From the NCBI GenBank assembly GCA_029062725.1, contig JAIDPP010000138.1:1-12925 (forward strand): DNA of 12,925 nt. The letters run 5' to 3'. The DNA comes from Muribaculaceae bacterium. Lineage in GTDB: Bacteria; Bacteroidota; Bacteroidia; Bacteroidales; Muribaculaceae. Positions 7,173 through 12,925 of this stretch are shown here, one piece after another. Each line of letters begins with the position of its first letter. The stretch's first letter is position 1. Both the position numbers and the translations under genes were made by a program. Under the pieces are notes generated by a model. The model searched no databases. It saw nothing but the letters and a program-made list of their open reading frames with translations, and was not told the DNA's origin.

Positions 7173-8141
7173 TTAAAGATAACGAATCATGTCAGCTACA
7201 GTCAGTAACGCCATGGCTTCAACCACCGCCACGCCGCGCACCGCCACGCAGGGGTCGTGGCGTCCCTTCGGAGGGATGACAATGGCGTTCCCCTCCGTAT
7301 CGTAGGAATGAAGCTCGCGCATCAATGTAGGGGTGGGTTTGAAATACACCTTGAAATTTACCGGCATCCCATTCGAGATTCCACCCTGAATACCTCCGGA
7401 ATGATTGGTAGCGAAAGTATATTCCCCCGGTCTCCCCTCGATGGGAACCATCATATCTCCGGTCTCGGAACCCAAAGAGGAAGCGGCGGATATACCGTCG
7501 CCATATTCAAAAGCCTTCGCGGCGTTGATGCCCATCATTGCCGCGGCCAGACGGCTGTGAAGCTTTCCGAACACCGGCTCTCCGACTCCGACAGGGAGGC
7601 CCTGAATAACTCCTTCCACGATTCCTCCGGTGGAATCACCGTCAGAAGCGGCCTGGGCCACGGAATTGGTCTCTACAAAACGGGCGGAAACCTCGATCCC
7701 CTTAGTAGCGAGCCACTGGCGGCAGAGTGCGCCTCCCACAACCCATGAGACAGTCTCCCGTGCGCTGGCGCGGCCCCCGCCGGCAAATTCATTTATGCCA
7801 TATTTCTTATAGTAGGTGTAATCGGCGTGATTGGGACGGAAGCGTCCCTGATACCCCGCATAGTCGCCAGAACGCTGGTCGCGGTTTCGCACGATAAAGC
7901 CTATGGGAGTGCCGAGTGTGATTCCCTCTGAATTGAAACCCGATAAAAATTCCACCTCATCCGGCTCCTTGCGGGGAGATGTGAACGCCTGACGCCCCGG
8001 GGCGCGCCTCGCGAGGTCATCCTTAAACATTGCAAAGTCTATCTTTACAAGGGAGGGCATCCCGTCAAGGATGCCCCCCATCGCGGGCCCGTGGCTTTCT
8101 CCGAAAGTCGTGAGCCTAATGTTTCTTCCAAATGTATTCAT
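7173..8141 (-). CDS. aroC: Chorismate synthase, short form
   Basis: Last common step of the shikimate pathway: it converts EPSP to chorismate in the cytoplasm and needs reduced FMN. Family signatures are intact: GRNIRLTTFGESHGPAMG with catalytic H17, FRPNHADYTY with H105, GGGRASARET (121-130), GEPVFGKL, NHSGGIQGGISNG (246-258) and GRHDPCVAVR (293-302). At 322 aa it is well below the usual 350-360. The gap falls between the strand after ATKGIEVSA and the GDSTGG motif, where about 18 residues replace the roughly 50 found in most homologues. The frame is open and the motifs on both sides are sound, so this looks like a compact natural form and not a broken gene. It starts 20 nt after the rho stop and is the second gene of the operon. 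Confidence 0.95.
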   Translation of the reverse strand: MNTFGRNIRLTTFGESHGPAMGGILDGMPSLVKIDFAMFKDDLARRAPGRQAFTSPRKEPDEVEFLSGFNSEGITLGTPIGFIVRNRDQRSGDYAGYQGRFRPNHADYTYYKKYGINEFAGGGRASARETVSWVVGGALCRQWLATKGIEVSARFVETNSVAQAASDGDSTGGIVEGVIQGLPVGVGEPVFGKLHSRLAAAMMGINAAKAFEYGDGISAASSLGSETGDMMVPIEGRPGEYTFATNHSGGIQGGISNGMPVNFKVYFKPTPTLMRELHSYDTEGNAIVIPPKGRHDPCVAVRGVAVVEAMALLTVADMIRYL

Positions 8142-8161
8142 TCAGATCCTTTAATCGAAAA

Positions 8162-10228
<2,067 letters not shown>

Positions 10229-10236
10229 ATTACAGT

Positions 10237-10323
10237 TTATTCTTGCATTTTATCCTTATCCTCCGAACCACCGGCATCTGCGGCACACTCCGCGCCGTGT
10301 TTGACATTTTCTCCAAAGCAGAA
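10237..10323 (-). other. In-frame continuation beyond the amber codon of the rho leader ORF
   Basis: After the TAG at 10324-10326 the same frame stays open for 28 codons to TAA at 10237-10239, ending 8 nt before the rho ATG. The stretch begins FCFGENVKHGAECAADAGG and ends in an acidic/basic SEDKDKMQE tail, with two Cys and one His. It has no internal start except an ATG three codons from the end. It may be the remains of a 54-55 residue gene split by a nonsense mutation, a read-through product, or chance. Confidence 0.3.
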
Positions 10324-10404
10324 CTACAGAACAATTGAATCTGCCGGGAAGGAGGTTAGCTGATTTTTGATAAATTGATTGAAATCTATTATTCCGTCTG
10401 CCAT
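10324..10404 (-). CDS. Possible 26-aa upstream ORF (rho leader peptide)
   Basis: ATG at 10404-10402 opens 26 codons ending in TAG at 10326-10324; the peptide reads MADGIIDFNQFIKNQLTSFP and then ADSIVL. It lies about 175 nt into the predicted rho leader and ends about 95 nt before the rho ATG. The composition is natural for a small soluble peptide and unlike a random frame, but there is no family I recognise. E. coli rho has a leader ORF (rhoL, 33 aa), which is a parallel by position only. Translation here would shield part of the leader from Rho, so it could take part in autoregulation. This is a suggestion, not a firm gene. Confidence 0.35.
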   Translation of the reverse strand: MADGIIDFNQFIKNQLTSFPADSIVL

Positions 10405-10584
10405 GATAATCCTTACGACATGTATGCCGATCGGTTATGAACCGAGTAATATCCATTCCATCAGTGCCGGGGAAATTTCTCAGAAGCAGCGGAATCCTTG
10501 TTTATGCGTGGAATAAATGGGCTTGACCTTTTAAGAAAAGGGATTTTTCGGAACTTTTACGTTCTTTGGCCCGTAATGGTGATG

Positions 10585-10592
10585 CAAAATTA
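10585..10592 (-). promoter_or_regulatory. -7 box of the rho operon promoter
   Basis: Read on the minus strand, TAATTTTG followed by CA is identical to the -7 box of the bL31 gene and fits TAnnTTTG. I see no good TTTG at the -33 position. It is the only perfect match in the tilS-rho interval and would start transcription near 10579, about 350 nt before the rho ATG. Confidence 0.55.
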
Positions 10593-10662
10593 AGAATAGT
10601 TTTTCTATTTTCCTAACTTTTTTCGTTTTTTATTCCATTTTCTGCCGATGAAGCTGTTCTTC

Positions 10663-12021
10663 TCATACCATTTCACTGCGACGTTTTACCTCCCAGACTA
10701 TCTTATCGTCCGGGCTCACAAGTAATTTTCGCGAACGCTTCAGACCCTCTACCCATATTATCTCTCCCCCTTCCGTCTCCTCAAGCACTCCGGTCGCGGC
10801 TTTCTGCGCGGCGGTAAGTTTCGCATCGCTTATTATATCACTCACAAGACGACTCCCTTTCATTCCCAACGGCTGAATACGGTCGCCTCCCCGACGGGTC
10901 CTTATCCGGAACCCCTCCGGTCCTAAGGGTAACCAGATGGTAAGGTTGTCTCTGTTATTTTTTATTGTTTCCATAAGTGCGGGGGAATTGAGATGCTTCC
11001 TGATTTCGAACTCGACCGTTATTTCTGTCCCTTCCGCGGGAATCCCTCGCTCAAGCCATTCCAATCCGTCTCGGCCGAGAACAAACAACCCTCCACCGGA
11101 CTTCCATAGGGCACCTCGGTGGATATCATTATGTTTTTTATTATGTACCGCCCGGAGAATCTCCTCCGCAATATGGTGACTGCCCCCTTTATCTATGACA
11201 AATCGCCTTAATTTCCTGATTCCCGAACCCGGAACGGTAATTTCATCATATTTTAATACACGCAAAGAACGTATCTCTTCCGAAAGCGCGGAAATAGCCT
11301 CCTCCTCCTCTCGCATTATCGCCGCGGTGCGGTTGAGCGAATCCTTTACTCCCGGCCATGCCTTCTCGACAACAGGAAGAACCACGTTCCTTATATAATT
11401 GCGGCGATAATCTGATTCAAGGTTGCTGCTGTCTGTCACATAACTCTCCCCTATCTCCGAAAGATAACTCTCTATCTCCCTTCGGCTGAAGGTAAGCAAC
11501 GGCCGAATCACCTCACCATTGTCCTCTCTCATCGCCGCCAAACCCGTGATGCCCGCTCCCCGGAAGAGGTTCAGCAGCAAGGTCTCGGCATTGTCATCAG
11601 AATTATGGGCCACAGCGATCCGGTCGGCGCCCTGAGTGCTTTTTATCTCTCTGAACCGTTCATAGCGCAGCTCCCGGCAAGCCATTTCCACCGATCCGCC
11701 ATGTTCGCGCCGATAGTCATCGACATCGAATTCCACAACTTCTAACGGAACTCCGAGCCTCCGGCATAATCCCTCTACAAAATTTCGGTCACGTTCGCTT
11801 TCTTCACCGCGCAGATGAAAATTGCAATGCACAGCCAATGTATCTATACCTTCCTGATGCAAAGCGCAGAGAAGAGCCACACTGTCGGCTCCCCCACTTA
11901 TCCCCGCTATCACGCGGCGCACGCCGCGTGAACGGAGCGATCTACCGATCGCGCACTCGAGATGATGACGTTCCGCCTTCTCTTTTTCAATCCTTACGTT
12001 TTCTATCCGTTTTTTTTTCAC
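10663..12021 (-). CDS. tilS: tRNA(Ile)-lysidine synthase
   Basis: Converts C34 of the tRNA-Ile CAU anticodon to lysidine with ATP and lysine, which lets it read AUA. The PP-loop ATPase motif SGGADS is at 42-47, followed by the [13 protein letters not shown] block (63-75), [17 protein letters not shown] (139-154), [13 protein letters not shown] and [20 protein letters not shown] (197-216). The C-terminal TilS domain is present ([18 protein letters not shown] from 379, then [10 protein letters not shown]). The length, 452 aa, is normal. The start is a GTG at 12021: an in-frame stop lies two codons before it, and no ATG occurs early in the protein, which supports this start. The N-terminal 20 residues are rich in K, E and R. 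It reads in the same direction as rho and diverges from the rubrerythrin gene. Confidence 0.96.
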   Translation of the reverse strand: MKKKRIENVRIEKEKAERHHLECAIGRSLRSRGVRRVIAGISGGADSVALLCALHQEGIDTLAVHCNFHLRGEESERDRNFVEGLCRRLGVPLEVVEFDVDDYRREHGGSVEMACRELRYERFREIKSTQGADRIAVAHNSDDNAETLLLNLFRGAGITGLAAMREDNGEVIRPLLTFSRREIESYLSEIGESYVTDSSNLESDYRRNYIRNVVLPVVEKAWPGVKDSLNRTAAIMREEEEAISALSEEIRSLRVLKYDEITVPGSGIRKLRRFVIDKGGSHHIAEEILRAVHNKKHNDIHRGALWKSGGGLFVLGRDGLEWLERGIPAEGTEITVEFEIRKHLNSPALMETIKNNRDNLTIWLPLGPEGFRIRTRRGGDRIQPLGMKGSRLVSDIISDAKLTAAQKAATGVLEETEGGEIIWVEGLKRSRKLLVSPDDKIVWEVKRRSEMV

Positions 12022-12045
12022 ACTATTTCAAAGGGTTGGAATGGC

Positions 12046-12067
12046 ATCCGGCTTTTTTATACCGGAT
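12046..12067. promoter_or_regulatory. Inverted repeat between tilS and rubrerythrin
   Basis: ATCCGG (12046-12051) and CCGGAT (12062-12067) flank a 10-nt T-rich spacer, about 25 bp upstream of the tilS GTG. It could be an operator or a leader hairpin for tilS; it is too short to be certain. Confidence 0.25.
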
Positions 12068-12118
12068 TGGTTGTTTTTTCTCCGTTTTTATAAAACAAAA
12101 AACGTCCCCATGTTGTTT

Positions 12119-12126
12119 CAAAATTG
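12119..12126. promoter_or_regulatory. Possible -7 box in the divergent tilS/rubrerythrin region
   Basis: CAAAATTG followed by CAG resembles the context of the other promoters in the window. Read forward it differs from TAnnTTTG at two positions; read in reverse (CAATTTTG) at one. It could therefore serve rubrerythrin (74 nt before its ATG) or tilS (about 98 nt before its GTG). Neither direction has a clear -33 box. No other candidate was found in this 178-bp interval. Confidence 0.3.
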
Positions 12127-12199
12127 CAGACGGAAGATTTCTCCTCCTCTGCATACGGAAATAGAAATTACTGAAACTAAAAAAACAGATATAGAAATT

Positions 12200-12754
12200 A
12201 TGGCAAAAAAATGGATTTGCACCGTATGCGGTTATATCGCAGAAGGTGAGACAGCTCCCGAACAGTGCCCTCAGTGTAAGGCCCCCCAGTCTAAATTCAA
12301 AGAGATGGATGCAGATTCTCTCCTTCAGTTCGTTACAGAGCATGAGATTGGCGTGGCCAAAGGTTGCGACGAGGAGATGATCAAGGATCTTAACAACCAC
12401 TTCCTTGGAGAGTGCACCGAAGTGGGAATGTATCTTGCAATGTCCCGTCAGGCCGATCGTGAAGGTTATCCCGAAATTGCCGACGCTTTCAAGCGTTATG
12501 CTTGGGAAGAGGCGGAGCATGCCGCTAAATTTGCTGAGCTTCTCGGCGACCACGTTTGGGACACCAAGACTAACCTCGAAAAACGTATGCATGCTGAGGC
12601 AGGCGCAAACGAAGACAAGATGCGCATTGCAAAGAATGCAAAGGCAGCCAATCTTGACGCAATACACGACACCGTTCATGAAATGGCAAAGGACGAGGCT
12701 CGTCATGGCCGCGGATTCAAGGGTCTTTACGACCGTTACTTCGCTAACAAGTAA
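12200..12754 (+). CDS. rbr: Reverse-type rubrerythrin (N-terminal rubredoxin domain plus di-iron domain)
   Basis: A non-haem iron peroxidase that reduces H2O2 in anaerobes, fed by NAD(P)H-linked reductases. The 184 aa begin with a rubredoxin-type zinc/iron knuckle, [12 protein letters not shown] then CPQC, with C7, C10, C23 and C26 as ligands. The four-helix di-iron domain (about 45-184) follows, with ligand-bearing motifs E71/E74 in [16 protein letters not shown] (103-107) and [10 protein letters not shown] (160-169). Classical rubrerythrins carry the rubredoxin domain at the C-terminus, so this has the reverse order, known from clostridia and Bacteroides relatives. ATG 12200 is chosen because it places the first Cys at residue 7 as in homologues; longer upstream reading frame (to 12041) has no homology-like sequence. 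It is monocistronic with a strong terminator. An oxidative-stress response is likely from the family, but I see no recognisable PerR/OxyR site. Confidence 0.95.
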   Translation: MAKKWICTVCGYIAEGETAPEQCPQCKAPQSKFKEMDADSLLQFVTEHEIGVAKGCDEEMIKDLNNHFLGECTEVGMYLAMSRQADREGYPEIADAFKRYAWEEAEHAAKFAELLGDHVWDTKTNLEKRMHAEAGANEDKMRIAKNAKAANLDAIHDTVHEMAKDEARHGRGFKGLYDRYFANK

Positions 12755-12790
12755 TCTTCACAACACTACTCTCATTATAAATTTGATAAG

Positions 12791-12826
12791 AGGGCATATC
12801 GAAATGAATTTCGATATGCCCTTTTT
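12791..12826 (+). terminator. Intrinsic terminator after rubrerythrin
   Basis: A perfect 15-bp inverted repeat (12791-12805 with 12808-12822) is followed by a T-run, 37 nt after the rubrerythrin stop. The centre between the arms is only two bases, so in RNA the inner A-U pairs open to form the loop. Confidence 0.93.
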
Positions 12827-12876
12827 AAGGCTCCATCCACTAAAATTTCGTAACCGTCCGAAAAAAGCCGACTAAG

Positions 12877-12921
12877 ACGTGCCGTTTTTGATTGCGAACT
12901 TTGCAGACAAAAACGGCATGT
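12877..12921. promoter_or_regulatory. Inverted repeat around a -7-like element at the window edge
   Basis: ACGTGCCGTTTTTG begins at 12877 and CAAAAACGGCATGT ends at 12921 (14 bp, one G-T mismatch); the 17-nt spacer holds GAACTTTGCAG, close to the TAnnTTTG-CAG core seen before PBP1A. It may be the promoter or operator of a forward gene beyond the window, or a second hairpin. No gene is visible between 12827 and 12925. Confidence 0.4.
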
Positions 12922-12925
12922 TTAA

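Larger units (their letters stand above)
10229..10662 (-). other. Gene-free interval tilS-rho: long rho leader
   Basis: 434 bp between the tilS stop and the rho start. It contains a -7 promoter box (10585-10592), a predicted leader of about 350 nt, a small upstream ORF (see 10324-10404) and two short hairpins: 10431-10436 with 10440-10445 (6 bp, 3-nt loop) and 10527-10532 with 10536-10541 (6 bp, 3-nt loop). There is no clear intrinsic terminator for tilS, so read-through from tilS into rho is possible. Long leaders before rho are known to allow Rho to limit its own synthesis in E. coli; the same use here is inference. Confidence 0.55.

Noticed and set aside
10256..10456. 66-codon minus-strand frame in the rho leader
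   Set aside because: It overlaps the other leader ORF in a different frame, is rich in Arg and Cys, ends in a run typical of chance frames, and resembles nothing known. The 26-codon ORF looks more natural.
10527..10541. Hairpin CCTTTT-AAG-AAAAGG followed by ATTTTT on the plus strand as a terminator
   Set aside because: Only 6 bp and AU-rich, and no forward gene lies upstream; on the minus strand no T-run follows.
12023..12706. 227-codon minus-strand frame opposite rubrerythrin
   Set aside because: Antisense to a well-supported rubrerythrin; Cys/Phe-rich composition typical of shadow frames.

Overview
This is a 12.9 kb stretch of ordinary chromosome from a Bacteroidales bacterium, most likely a gut Muribaculaceae-type organism (inference). 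Four things point there. Promoter cores match the Bacteroidetes TAnnTTTG -7 box, and starts lack strong Shine-Dalgarno sequences. Rho carries a very long disordered insertion. There is a zinc-free type-B L31 and a rubrerythrin with its rubredoxin domain at the N-terminus. I see no tRNA, rRNA, CRISPR array, phage gene or insertion sequence.

Layout. The left part reads forward: a 5'-truncated hemerythrin/LuxR-type regulator (2-715), the bifunctional penicillin-binding protein 1A (867-3311), a carboxyltransferase-fold protein that has lost most of its metal site (3329-4666), and ribosomal protein bL31 type B (4785-5039) with its own promoter and a strong terminator. The middle reads in reverse as one tightly packed unit: rho (10228-8162), aroC (8141-7173), a YhcC/TIGR01212-type radical SAM protein (7166-6237) and an exported TlpA-like thioredoxin (6240-5140). 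Its three junctions are +20 nt, +6 nt and a 4-nt ATGA overlap. tilS (12021-10663) lies upstream of rho on the same strand. A reverse-type rubrerythrin (12200-12754) diverges from tilS and ends at a 15-bp perfect hairpin terminator. The last 100 bases hold an inverted repeat around a promoter-like element that probably belongs to the next gene.

Functionally these are housekeeping genes: cell wall synthesis, translation, transcription termination, shikimate pathway, tRNA modification, envelope thiol chemistry and peroxide defence. The most interesting parts are less routine: (1) a degenerate carboxyltransferase-like protein, probably a pseudoenzyme or repurposed TIM barrel; (2) a leader of about 350 nt before rho with a 26-codon upstream ORF whose frame continues past an amber codon almost to the rho start; (3) a roughly 265-residue disordered Rho insertion with AT-hook-like basic motifs and a poly-Q run; and (4) a chorismate synthase missing about 35 internal residues.
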